Below, piece by piece: positions 37,690-49,801 of a stretch of DNA of 64,000 bases. The DNA comes from Taiwanofungus camphoratus (lineage: Eukaryota > Basidiomycota > Agaricomycetes > Polyporales > Taiwanofungaceae): the NCBI GenBank assembly GCA_003999685.1, contig CP021224.1:2418001-2482000 (forward strand), in the 5' to 3' direction. The translations under genes and the position numbers were made by a program. The notes beneath the pieces are model-generated. The model saw nothing but the letters and a program-made list of their open reading frames with translations. It did not search any database and was not told the DNA's origin. Numbering within the stretch: position 1 is the stretch's first letter; each line of letters opens with the position of its first letter.

Positions 37690-40600
37690 TGATGAGTCCT
37701 GTAGCCTCCTGGGCCCCGAATTGCGATTTTAGGAGCTTTCTAATCCCCCAACCGACCACTCTAAGACTCTTCTACAGCCTACGACAGGAGGGGTAGGTCC
37801 CTATAATATTTCTAACGCCCCCTTTCCTTCTTAAACCCTTCTAACACCCTACGAAGTCTTGCGAAGTCACACGAGGTGCTACAAGGTTTTGAATGCTAGA
37901 TGCGAAGTCCCTAACTCCTGCTAATTCCACTATCAGACACTGCCGGCCCTCCCATACTGTTCCATTGGATCTAGGTCCTATCTACTATGTCACTCATCCC
38001 GGGCTTAGCTAAGAAGTCTTAGCTAAGTCTCTCCTAGCTCTTGTGATTGCAGCTACCTCCGATAGGCTCCGAAACGGTCCGAAGTTCCAGAAGTTGGACT
38101 TAGGAAGCCTTGCGCACCCCATGGGTCTCGATCCTATGCCATAAGGTCATCCTAGGGCGTATCCATATGACCCTCCACCCAGTTAGGACACCTTCTACCC
38201 CGATTAGGCCAAGTCCCGCTGCTAAGAACTTCGTGCGCTCTTAGCCCACTAAGATAGGTGATCACGGCACATGGCTGCTCTCGGATAGTCATTCCGCCCT
38301 CATGAATGAACTTGGTCACCTTTCTACCGTACGTAGTTCCCCTGTTTCAGTTCCTATTTAGTTCCTATCCTCCTCGTGTTCACTTCAGAGCCCATGCGCT
38401 GATACGACCTAGGGGACCCTGGTACCTAGGGAGTGCTCCGCAACGTGGCTGGGGGTAGTGTGATAACTGTGAGGGTGTGAGGGTAGGAGCTACAATCTGT
38501 ATGATACCGGGAAACCTGTATGTCTTGTTTTTGTAAGTAGGGGAGTAAGGGGTCAAGGGTCCTGCACAACAGGATCTTGTTCCTAAGTGCTATACTATCC
38601 CTAAGGCCTTGCGAGGCCCTCCGAAGTACGCGAAGTCCTTCGAAAAACTGCGAAGTCCTTCGAAGTTTTTAGCTAAATCGCACGAGCTGACTTCGTAGAT
38701 GCTGCGAAGTCCTTCTGGTTAGAGTTAGCTAAAGGGCGTAAGGTTTTGGAGTTTGTTAGAGCGAAGTGGGCGAGGTTTGGCTAGCGTAGGAGACCTGTAG
38801 GAGAGGTCGGAGAGTTCGAGGGCGTAGGGAGATGTACTATAGCCTGAAACTAAGGCTATGGGAGAGTCGTAGGGCTATTCGTAGGGCATAGAGATGACAC
38901 AACGTGAGCCTAAGGGTATAACTAAGGCAGAGGCCCACCGGGTAGATGCTATATGAGGTGCTGAAGGGTGCAAAGTCACGGCGACTTCGTAAATCGTAGT
39001 GCATAGTTCGGGAAGCATAGACATGGTTCGTAGATATATCGCGAGCGTAGACGTAGTTTAAAGGTACTGAAACAGAGCTGGGAGGGAGACTTAGGGGCCT
39101 TAGGACCGTTCCTAAGGTTGTACTCGCGACGCTTTTCCTGAGATCGGAGCCACAGGGGAACTTGTATTCCAAAGAGAGAAGCGTGCACTGAGGGGTCTCC
39201 TTTGTACATAGTAAACTACCTCTGACTAAATAGGGGAGCGTGAGGTGAACTAATCTTGCGCGAAGTGATCCTTACGAGTCCGAAATGTGTCCTAAAACGC
39301 ATGGACTCCGAAGCGAACACGAGGGGGGTAGGAACTAATTAGGAACTGAAACAGGGGAACTACGAACGGTAGAAAGGTGACCAACTTCATTCACGAGGGC
39401 GGGATGACTATCCGAGAGCAGCCATGCGCCGTGATCACCTATCTTAGCGGGCTAAGAGCGCACGAAGTTCTTAGCAGCGGGACTTGGCCTAATCGGGGCA
39501 GGAGGTGTCCTAACTGGGTGGAGGGTCATATGGGTACGCCCTAGGATGACCTTATGGCATAGGATCGAGACCCATGGGGGTGCACAAGGCTTCCTAAGTC
39601 CAATTTCCGGAACTTCGGACCGTTTTGGAGCCTATCGGAGGTAGCTGCAATCACAAGAGCTAGGAGAGACTTAGCTAAGACTTCTTAGCTAAGCCCGGGA
39701 TGAGTGACATTGTAGATAGGACCTAGATCCAATGGAACAGTATGGGAGGGCCGGCAGTGTCCGATAGTGGACTTAGCAGGAGTTAGGGACTTCGCGTCTA
39801 GCATTCGAAATCTCGTAGCACCTCATGTGACTTCGCAAGACTTCGTAGGGTGTTAGGAGGGTTTAGGAAGGAGAGGGGGCGTTAGGAATATTATCGGAAC
39901 CTATCCCTCCTGTCGTAGGCTGTAGGAGAGTCTTAGAGTGGTCGGTTGGGGGATCAGAAAGCTCCTAAAATCGCGATTCGGGGCCCAGGAGGCTACGGGA
40001 CTCATCAGCGCTTTAGTACACATTTCGGACTCGTAAGGATCACTTCGTGCAAGAATAGTTCACCTCACGCTCCCCTATTTAGTCAGAGGTAGTTTACTAT
40101 GTACAAAGGAGACCCCTCAGTGCACGCTTCTCTCTTTGGAATACAAGTTCCCCTGTGGCTCCGATCTCAGGAAAAGCGTCGCGAGTACAACCTTAGGAAC
40201 GGTCCTAAGGCCCCTAAGTCTCCCTCCCAGCTCTGTTTCAGTACCTTTAAACTACGTCTACGCTCGCGATATATCTACGAACCATGTCTATGCTTCCCGA
40301 ACTATGCACTACGATTTACGAAGTCGCCGTGACTTTGCACCCTTCAGCACCTCATATAGCATCTACCCGGTGGGCCTCTGCCTTAGTTATACCCTTAGGC
40401 TCACGTTGTGTCATCTCTATGCCCTACGAATAGCCCTACGACTCTCCCATAGCCTTAGTTTCAGGCTATAGTACATCTCCCTACGCCCTCGAACTCTCTG
40501 ACCTCTCCTACAGGTCTCCTACGCTAGCCAAACCTCGCCCACCTCACTCTAACAAACCTCTAAGCCTTACGCCCTTTAGCTAACTTTAGCTAAAAGGACT

Positions 40601-40908
40601 TCGCAGCACCTACGAAGTCAGCTTGTGCGATTTAGCTAAAACTTCGAAGGACTTCACAGAATCTCGAAGAACTTTGTGTACTTCGGAGGGCCTCGCAAGG
40701 CCTTAGGGATAGTATAGCACTTAGGAACAAGATCCTGTTGTGCAGGACCCTTGACCCCTTACTCCCCTACTTACCAAAACAAGACATACAGGTTTCCCGG
40801 TATCATACAGGTTGTAGCTCCTACCCTCACATCCTCACAGTTATCACACTACCCCACAGCCATGTTGCGGAGCACTCCCTAGGTGCCAGGGTCCTCTAGG
40901 TTGTATCA
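37690..40908 (-). mobile_element. LTR-like element (about 1.6 kb), outer copy, split by an inverted sibling
   Basis: The outer element consists of 37690-38399 and 40008-40908 and together measures about 1.6 kb. Its ends are TGAT at the left and ATCA at the right, i.e. TG..CA termini, with flanking CCGT / ACGT as a probable 4-bp target duplication. It carries no recognisable protein domains, so it looks like a solo LTR or a short non-coding LTR element of unknown family. Identity to the inner copy is about 90% by eye outside a perfectly identical core. Age: old enough for roughly 10% divergence, mostly C-T/G-A changes. Confidence 0.7.
38400..40007 (+). mobile_element. LTR-like element, inner copy, inserted inverted into the outer copy
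   Basis: 1608 bp, ends TGATACG...CTCATCA, flanked by a perfect GCGC duplication (38396-38399 and 40008-40011). It is the reverse complement of the outer copy, so the region reads A-B-A'-B' overall. Rich in repeated CGAAGT/ACTTCG words and TTAGCTAA motifs. Contains a 111-codon open frame on each copy (38837-39172 minus; 40136-40471 plus) that is identical between the copies but has no known family; I do not call it a gene. Confidence 0.75.
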
Positions 40909-40912
40909 ACGT

Positions 40913-41089
40913 CTCTTGACCCATTTGAGATCGGGAACCCTTTGCTGCTGACTCTCCCCTAGCACACTAACTAGTACTATAGCCTTCCAGCTTCTCTAGG
41001 CCCATACCCAGTTAGAGTTGGAGTGTTATAGTGCGTATCACCATTGCAACAGGATAGTGCCATGGCTGGCTAACCTGCTGCAATGGGAA
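40913..41089. other. Short spacer between LTR-like element and Tc1 element
   Basis: Non-coding. The last 60 bp (TTGCAAC...CTGCAATGGG) are loosely inverted-repeat related to sequence just right of the Tc1 element (about 49330-49375), hinting that the Tc1 ends may once have been longer or that it landed in another repeat. Confidence 0.35.
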
Positions 41090-41988
41090 TACAGTGACTC
41101 ACAAAACTGTTGCATTATTTGTCACTTTCTGACTGTTTGGCCTATATCGCAGCAACCAAATATGCGATAACTTCAAATGTTGAACCATTAGAAAGCCCTG
41201 CATCATGGCTTTTCAACGTGATATCTATCATAAAAAACGGACAAGTATATATGAAGTTATTTATCATTCTTTCAAAGAGTTCATTGCAATGGTTTTGTTG
41301 CTAGCATAAAATGGAATAGAAAATACAAATGATTAGTACTTAGTATATCCTCCTTTTGCCTTTATTACAGCCTCTACCCTTCTAGGCATACTTTCTATCA
41401 AATTTTGACACACAGAAGCATCAATTGCATCTCATTCCTTCTCCACGCACTTTCAAAGCTCCAAAATCCAACTTGAAGGCTTTTCATACCCTGCAAGCCT
41501 TGTTTTCAAATGTTGCCAAAGGTGCACAATAGGATTGAGGTCAGGAGACTGAACTGGCCATACCATGACATTAAAATCATGGTCCTGAAACCACCTTTTA
41601 GCCTTTTTGCTAGTGTGCTTGGGGTCATTGTCTTGCTGGAAGATGACATCTTGAGGGGTTAGACCATAGTAATCAAGTAATCCTTGAAGTTCATCCTCCA
41701 AGATGCTGACATAAAGGTCTGCATCCATCCTCCCGTCAATCTTGCATGTCAATTCAACTCCTTCCCAAATCATACAGCCTCATACCATGACACTCCCTCC
41801 ACCAAACTTGACTGTTCCCTCCACCAGTCTGACACTAAAACCCTCTCTTGGCTTTTTCCATGCCCATTTTCTTTCATCTGATCCCAGACGATTGATTTTG
41901 ATCTCATCAGACCATATAACCTTCTTCCAATCATCCACAGTCCAGTGCTGATGACTCACAGCAAGGTCCAACCTCTCCTTCTGATAAC

Positions 41989-42599
41989 TGTTACAAGGCG
42001 GTAATGGTGCGAACATACATTTTCATTTCTCTTCACTATACCGGACTAGCAGGTCGTGTACACTTACAATTATCACCATTATTCCTGACGGGCTGACCGT
42101 CACCCACTTAGTTAGGGACTGTTTCTCAGAAGGGACCACTTGGGCCTCTGACTTATGAATGCTTAGGTACTGGTACCCAGGGGAGTGAGGGCTGGCTTGC
42201 CCTAAACCCACCATAGTACTTAAGGGGTTGGCTCACTGTGGAGTACCCCAATCTTGTCCTCCTTAGTTACACTGTGTACTCAGGTGCCGTTGTTACCATT
42301 TGTACTTTACGACTGGGCTTAGGCCTCTATACCTTCGTTTATTCAATGGATCGCCTTAGACCATCTATATCCTTGTGACTACACTAGGACTTAGGCTGTG
42401 ACTTAGCCCGCAACTCTCTCAAGACCGTTGGGCTAGCGGTTGAAGACTTAGACATATACTTGTCGTCAGCCAGGCTGACTCCTTGTTTACACTTCACGCC
42501 TGACTACTCAACAACTCCCTGTCACAGTAGTCACCTACGGGCGTAGACTCCCCATAACAATCATGGTAGTCACCTACGAGCGTAGACCCCCCCGTAACA
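41989..42599 (+). repeat. 5' LTR of the Gypsy element
   Basis: Starts TGTTACAAGG and ends CCGTAACA. 611 bp, longer than the 3' LTR by about 39 bp because a segment containing GTAGTCACCTACG-GCGTAGAC is present twice near its right end. Confidence 0.92.
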
Positions 42600-45500
42600 T
42601 TAGAACAAGATTCCCTACAAACTCTATCTCAGGATAGCAAATTAGAACACAAACAAGCGGAAGAAACCGGACCCTCACCAACGTCCTCATAGAAAGGATT
42701 GGGTAAGACCAGTGTCCCTATTGGAAGGGACTGGCAGGAGGATCACTTGACTACAAGTGCATACCACCAGTGTTGAGTTGAAGGATAGGAAACACTGGAA
42801 AGATGGAGAAGTTCCTGGTGATAGTCCGAAGAGCTATCACCTGGTGAAGAAAATTGAAGGAAGGAAGGGAGGAAGATCACATACCCCGACCAGAAACAAC
42901 AGAAGAAGCAGCCCTAGGGATCCCCTGGGATGGACCGCTTACTCCAAGTGACAATGACCTTGGACTTTCTCAGCCCTCCACTGAAGCCCTCAAACAGGGG
43001 CATGGGGGCACAGGCTCCAGGTGAGGACACCGACACAACCACCCCGATACAGCTCTAACACCTCATCACTGGAAGAAGAGGAGCTGCTACCGATGCAGGA
43101 AGCCAGGACACTTGGTCAAGGCATGCCCGGAGCCCAGAAAAATCAGAAAAGAAGGACACAGAGACGTGGGCCTAGGAGAAGCTGACGATGAACACAACGA
43201 TCCACACAAAAGTGAACCCAGACTTTCACAACCTTCCAATGGTGCCGGGAGAGACAGGGAACTGGAACTGCACCAATCATCAAACTCAAATGACTTCGCC
43301 TTGGAGGAAACCCAGCCATATCCAGTCCCACCAGCAGACTACTGGAGCAGTGAAGAAACGGAAGAATCATTAGGAACGTCCACAGTAGAGTCCATTGAAC
43401 AGAAACAATTCCCTCATTTTAAACACTTCACTGATGTCCCAGGGGGAGAATCAATGGCTGAAGGCACAGGGAAACCTGCATAAAGAAACTTGGACAAGCC
43501 AAAGACCAGTAAGGACCCGACCATCTCAATGGGGGCCACAATCACAGGATATCGGAAAGGAACCACTCTGTATGTAGAAGATTATGTCGTCGCCGGGAAA
43601 AAGGCCATCGCTGTGAGACCACTAATCGGTAGCGGAGCCGATGCCAACCTCATACACCCTGACCTTGTGGAACGATGGGGACTGCCCACACGACTGCTAC
43701 CTCAGAAGGTACAAAGTACGACCATTGATGGGACCCCCAACAGGGGTGGACCAATTACCCATCGAGTTGAAGGGAGCATACGGCTTGAAGGGTATGACAT
43801 ACCCACAAACTTCTATGTATCGGACATCGGGGACCTCAAAGTAGTGCTGGGCAACCCCTGGTTGATTCAAGTCAACCCGCAGATCAATTGGCCGAAAGGG
43901 ACCCTCACGGTCGACCCAGACAGGATTAAGGAATGGCAGGGGTACTATGCTTGGATCATGGACCAGCCTACCACGGACGGCATCCCATTGTGCCGAGCCT
44001 CTGCACACGAGAATGATGATGAGCTAGAAACCATCCTATGTGCTTATACAAGGGGAGAAAGGGTCTTAGGTGTGTTCAACGATCAACTGGAACCCCTATT
44101 CGATGAAATGGGCCTGCTGCAGCCACCCAAGAAGTCTCAACCATCGTTAGATCAGAACAGCCATGTAAAGGGCTCAGGATGGTTCATAGCCACTGCCAGG
44201 CAGACAAGCGCACCACTGACACCCCCTGAGGAGGGGCCACAAATTGAAGACCTGGTGCCTGAGTACTTGCTTGACTACTGGGACCGCTTTGAAAAGGCAG
44301 CTGCCACTCGATTCCCTGATTCAAAACCATGGGACCATGCTGTGGAGACAAAGCCTAACTTTGTGCCTAGAAAGTGTGGGGTAATTGCATTGTCTCTGGC
44401 TGAACAAGCGGAGATAGACAAGTTCCTTAATGAGAACCTAGCGAAAGGATATCTACGGGACTCAAAGTCACCCATGGCCTCCCCGGCATTCTTTGTGGCA
44501 AAAAAGGATGGTACACTCAGACCCTGTCAGGATTACCGATACCTCAACAACAGCATGGTAAAAGATGCATACCCACTTCCACTCATTGGGGAGCTCATTG
44601 ACAACCTGCAAAAGGCAACCATATTCACGAAGCTGGACCTCCGGAATGGCTACAACAATGTACGTATCAGGGAGGGCGACCAGTGGAAGGGAGTGTTCAT
44701 GGTGAATCACCACGGAACCAAGAAGCTAGTTGAACCAACAGTAATGTTCTTCGGCATGTGCAATGACCCGGCCACCTTCCAGCGGCTTATGAATGATGGG
44801 TTTCAAGACATGCTTGCAGAAGGATGGTTAGCCATTTACATGGATGACATCCTAATCTACTCTGATGATGCTACCATCCACCAAGAACGGACACACTGGG
44901 TACTGCAACGCTTGCAGGAGATGGACCTCTTTGTGAAACCGGAAAAATGTGCCTTTGATGTACAAGAAGTCGAGTTTCTGGGAATGACCATCACACTGGG
45001 ACACATCCATATGGACACTGGCAAGCTGCGGGGCATCGATGAATGGCCCATACTGACCAAGGTCAAGGACGTGGAATGATTCCTGGGCCTCGCCAATTAC
45101 TATTGACGGTTTATACACGGATTCTCTGACATCGCCCACCCCCTGAATGCACTTAAGAAGAAGGGGGTAACTTGGAACTGGTCGAGCAAGTGCCAGGCAG
45201 CCTTTGAGGCACTTAAACGCCGTTTTTGTGAGGCCCCAGTACTCACTATGCCCGACCCTGAGAAACTGTTTGTAATAGAGGCCGATGCCTCACTGGTTGT
45301 GACAGGTGCAGTACTGCAACAGGAGGGCCCTGATGGGAAACTCCACCCGGTGACATTCCTTTCAAAATCACTGAAGGAAGCAGAACGGAACTATCAGATC
45401 TATGATAGAGAACTACTGGCAATTGTACGAGCACTTGAGGAATGGCGCCACCACCTGGAGGGCGCAAAACACCCGGTCACAGTTATAACAGACCACAAGA

Positions 45501-48028
45501 ACCTGACGTACTTCAGAGAAGCCCAACGGCTAACATGATGCCAGGCATGATGGCAACTACTGCTTTCACAGTTTGAATTACGACTGGAAAATTGAAAGGG
45601 TAAACGACTCGTAGTGGCAGATGCCCTATCACGTAGACCAGGACACCCAGGGGGTGAAAGGGACAACGAGGACATTGTCCTCTTACCAGAAACACTGTTT
45701 GCAAAAGCAGTTAATGTTGACCTCATCAAGCACATCCAGCAACACTGAAGTCATGACAGCATGGTCATCGAGATGATTGACACTTTAAAACGGGGGAAAG
45801 TACCACTATTCAAGGGCACTGGATTTGTGCACACAATATTGGCCAATTGGGATGTGCAAGATGGATTGATTCTGTACAAAAATTGAATCTACGTACCCCC
45901 TAGTGACGACTTGCGTAGAGAAGTCATTTGACTTTGTCATGACACCCCAGCTATGGCCCATCCAGGAGCACAGGGAATGTTTGCCATCGCCAGAAGGGAC
46001 TGGTTCTGGGATGGCATGACCACGTTTATTGAAAACTATGTGAAAGGCTGCACCAAATGCCAGGAAAATAAGGTCAACACACATCCAACACGACCACCAA
46101 TGCAGCCCATTCCGACAGAACTGAACTCCAGGCCGTTCTCACACATCTCAGTCGACTTCATCACAGACCTACCTGAATCGCGTGGATCTGACGCACTAAT
46201 GGTGGTTGTGGACCGAGAACTGTCCAAAGGGATAGTCCTGGTTCCCTGCAACAAGACTATCGATGCAGTAGGAACAGCCGAGGCACTCCATCAGAACGTT
46301 TACCGGCGATATGGGCTACTCGACAGAATCATATCGGACCGAGGCCCACAGTTTGCAGCAATGGTGTTCCGGGAGTGATGCAAGCTGACAGGTGTCAAAG
46401 CGGCCATGAGCACTGCCTACCATCCGCAGTCTGATGGAAGCACTGAGCGTGTCAATCAGGAACTCAAAGCTGCATGGAGGATCCTGTGTGCCAACAATCC
46501 TCACAACTGGGCAAAGTTTATCCCAGAATTTGAATTCGCACACAACCAGGTGCCACATGCTGGAAGAAGAGAATCACCATTCAAGCTGATCATAGGATAT
46601 GATCCAAAGGCTATTGGGTCACCAAAGGCATCAGAAAGGTACCCGTCAATCAAGGACTGACTCTTAGCCATTGGAGAGTTCAGAAAGGAAGCACTGGCAG
46701 CACAGGATCTAGCTGGGCAGTTGATGGCAGAAAGGGCTGGAACCACATGGCAGCCATTTGAGAAGGGGATGCAGGTTTGGCTAGAAGCAACTAACCTCCG
46801 CCTAAAGACTTCGAGGAAGTTTTCCCCAAAGCGAGTAGGACCACTCAAGATAGCTGAAGTCCTAGGACCGCTAACGTACAAGCTTCAACTACCAAGGGCA
46901 TGGAAGATACATCCAGTATTCCATGCATCGCTGTTGACACCATACAGAGAAACCAAGGAACATGGTCTGAACTTCACTAGGCCGCCCCCAGAATTAGTCG
47001 ATGGTGATGAAGAATATGAAGTTGAAGCCATTCACGGGCATCGTGCCCAACGTGGGAAATGGCAGTTCCTGATCAAATGGGTCGGATGGCCGAACTCTGC
47101 TAATACATGGCAGTCCAAGACGGACTTAACGAACTCGCCTGACCTTCTGGAGGAATATAAAAAGGTCAACAGGTTGTCTGCGAGGCCCCAGGTCAACGTC
47201 CGCTACACCTGTATCTGCAGAGCTGCATACAGCCGACAGTCAGCAGAGGCATGGCACTACAATGTCCACTCATACAGACCCCCAACAGCTATCCGTCTAC
47301 TTGAACCACAGCACAGCAAGGGTACAAGACCTTGCACCTCGAGTACGAGCAAGGCACACACGTGCACACCCATACTGAAACATTCAGGAAACAGTGCCCC
47401 CATTGGTAGCGTCCGACGATCTGTACGATCAGTGGAGGCTTGCACATCACACTGCCTGGGCCCTGGTGGATGCCAATCTACAGCCAGAAACAGACACCCA
47501 GCTGTTGGCTTGGCTGGACCTGTGGGAGTTGACGAACATTTACTGGACACTGGTCATTGTCGCACGAGAGGCTGGCAGCTTGGCCACACTTGAACGAAGG
47601 CAAACAGGCCTTGGGCCAAATGGCAACAATCCGACAACGTGGCAGTTGGCCACTCTCCACATAGATGCAAGCCGAGCAGCCTGCAACCTGCTCGCCGTCC
47701 TCATGCGCTCCCCTCTAATGGGCGTCATAGACAACCTGATACCGCCACGACATCAGGCCAGAACACAGGCCCCTTCTGCCAGTAATGGCCTGTCCAACTC
47801 TATCACTGGTGGTGCCCTTAGCTCGACCAGTGGGGGGAACTCCCCCTTCTGCATACGATGCTGACAAATGGGACATTGGAGTCATAACTGCATGCATACC
47901 AGCAATGACGATATCCCTTTCAACCAGTTCGACACCCTCCGACCATGAGCCAGGGTCAAATCAGAACAAGAGGGGTCAGACGCTGAGGGTTCGATCATCA
48001 GGGCGACGAGTCCTTGAGAGGGGGGTAA

Positions 48029-48600
48029 TGTTACAAGGTGGTAATGGTGTGAACATACATTTTCATTTCTCTTCACTATACTGGACTAGCGGGTCGTGTA
48101 CACTTACAACTATCACCATTATTCCTGACGGGCTAACCATCACCCGCTTAGTTATGGACTGTTCCTCAGAAGGAACTACTCGGACCTCTGACTTATGGAC
48201 ACTTAGGTGCTGGTACCCGTGGGAGTGAGGGCTGGCTTGCCCTAAACCCACCATAGTACTTAAGAGGTTGGCTCACTGTGGAGCACCCCAATCTTGTCCT
48301 CTTTAGTTACACTGTGTACTTTGGTGCCATTGTTATCATTTGTACTTTACGACTGGGCTTAGGCCCCTATACCTTCGTCTATTCAACGGGTCGCCTTAAA
48401 CCATCTATATCCTTGTGACTACACTAGGACTTAGGCTGTGACTTAGCCCGCAACTCTCTCGAGACCGTTGGGCTAGCGGTTGAAGACTTAGACGTGTACT
48501 CATCGTTAGCAAGGCTGACTTCTCATTTACACTTCACACCTGACTACTCAACGACTCCCCATCACGGTAGTCACCTATGAGCGTAGACCCCCTCGTAACA
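48029..48600 (+). repeat. 3' LTR of the Gypsy element
   Basis: Starts TGTTACAAGG and ends TCGTAACA, 572 bp, preceded by a purine-rich tract (about 48014-48028). Differs from the 5' LTR at roughly 45 sites by eye. Confidence 0.92.
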
Positions 48601-49328
48601 ATGACACTTTGATAGTAGTGGTCATTTCTTCTTCACCACAGCCTTCATACCTGTTTTTCTCAAAGAATGATGAATGGTCTGTGAGAATATGGGTATATAT
48701 TTAATATCCTGAAGTGTTTTAGACACTTGAACAGCACTTTCAGCCTTTCCAGTGCTAATTAAATGAATAGCATGACAAATATCAGTGGAGAAAAGCTTGG
48801 CTGGGTGACCATCAGAGGACTTGAGAAGGGTAGAACGAAGTCTAGAGTGTATCCTGGTGATAGTACTATAATGTACACCAGTAGAGCTGGATATTTGGTG
48901 AGCAGATTGACCTAAATCAAGTAGAAAAAGAATTTGATTGGTAATGTCTGTAGAGAGGGATTTCATGATGATGAAAGTGTGGTTCAATTTGATATTATTG
49001 CTTGTTTGTGCTATGTTGAACTTCTTTTAAGGTCACATGACTTGCACAAAAAGATTCAAGCCCAGCAAGCATGATGTCCTGCCACTGTCTATCAATATTT
49101 GATTTGCAAAATGTCAGCAACAAAACCATTGCAATGAATCTTCTGAAAGAATGATAGATAACTTCACATATACTTGTCCATTTTTTATGATAGATACCAC
49201 ATTGGAAAGCCATGATGGAGGGCTTGCTAATGGTCTAACATTTGAAGCTATCGCATATTTGGTTGCTGAGATATAGGCCAAACAGTCAGAAAGTGACAAA
49301 CATTGCAACAGTTTTGTGAGTCACTGTA

Positions 49329-49585
49329 CATTCATGGCCAGCCAACCCATTGCAATGGGGCTTGTTTTAATGGTCGGCCGACATCAGACAGCCCATTCAC
49401 AACGGGCCAAACTCAGCGTTTATTGGCCCGTTGCAATGGGGTTTTCTTACTGGATTGTGTGTAAATCCACCAGTGTTGGGTCAATGGAGTTTATTCAGAC
49501 TCAGACAAATATGGTGTTTTCCTAAAGTCCAAATTATCTACCACCTGCGTGGGGTGCACGTCCGGTCACCCAGAAAGGAGTATTA
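49329..49585. other. Spacer right of the Tc1 element
   Basis: Non-coding, with repeated GCCCATTGCAATGGG/GCCCGTTGCAATGGG words (about 49345-49440). No gene. Confidence 0.35.
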
Positions 49586-49801
49586 CCCCTAGCGAGAAAT
49601 AATTCAAATGCAACTTCACAAATGAAGCAAGTAATGATATATCCACAACATGATATAAATTACATGAGAAATACATGAGATACCAGTATAAAGTCAAAAG
49701 AGCGGTGGGAACAAGTGTGTTGGCTGGAGGACAATTGGAGGCATGAGAAATATCAGAGACGGGAACAAGACGACATGCAGAAGATGTCACATGGACGAAA
49801 A

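Larger units (their letters stand above)
41989..48600 (+). mobile_element. Ty3/Gypsy LTR retrotransposon with chromodomain, broken
   Basis: About 6.6 kb, bounded by LTRs and flanked by ATAAC / ATGAC as a 5-bp target duplication inside the Tc1 transposase gene. Parts in order on the plus strand: short gag-like region ending in a CCHC zinc knuckle (near 43085), aspartic protease, reverse transcriptase with YMDD (near 44840), RNase H, integrase (zinc-binding and catalytic parts, about 45950-46660), a chromodomain (about 47020-47120), and an extra 3' coding stretch with a second knuckle-like motif. A polypurine tract precedes the 3' LTR. The order RT-RNaseH-integrase-chromodomain identifies a chromovirus. 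It is broken, with something like eight interruptions, and cannot be active. LTR divergence of about 8% by eye, mostly transitions, points to an old insertion. Confidence 0.93.
41092..49326 (-). mobile_element. Tc1/mariner DNA transposon, split by a Gypsy element, dead
   Basis: TA target duplications at 41090-41091 and 49327-49328; inverted repeats of about 215 bp (41092-41307 and 49108-49326) beginning CAGTGACTCACAAAACTGTT. Without the insert at 41989-48605 it is about 1.6 kb, the normal Tc1 size. The minus-strand transposase begins near 48966-48987 with a helix-turn-helix (LDLGQSAHQISSSTGVHYST), continues after the insert with CHQKERLDLAVSHQHWTVDD-type sequence and ends at 41453 with FQQDNDPKHTSKKAKRW and VQSPDLNPIVHLW. 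It is dead: TGA codons at 48622-48624 and 41780-41782 (the latter replacing the Trp of VMVWGCM), and the third catalytic acidic residue (NPIE) is Val. Confidence 0.9.

Noticed and set aside
38837-39172. 111-codon frame duplicated at 40136-40471 as a conserved protein
   Set aside because: Identity is shared at the DNA level in all frames because the whole core is identical, so it gives no evidence for coding.
37690-40908. Reading the large inverted repeats as terminal repeats of a DIRS element, a Polinton or a simple palindromic amplification
   Set aside because: The crossed order A-B-A'-B', the TG..CA ends and the exact 4-bp duplication fit nested insertion better, and no recombinase, polymerase B or capsid motif is present.
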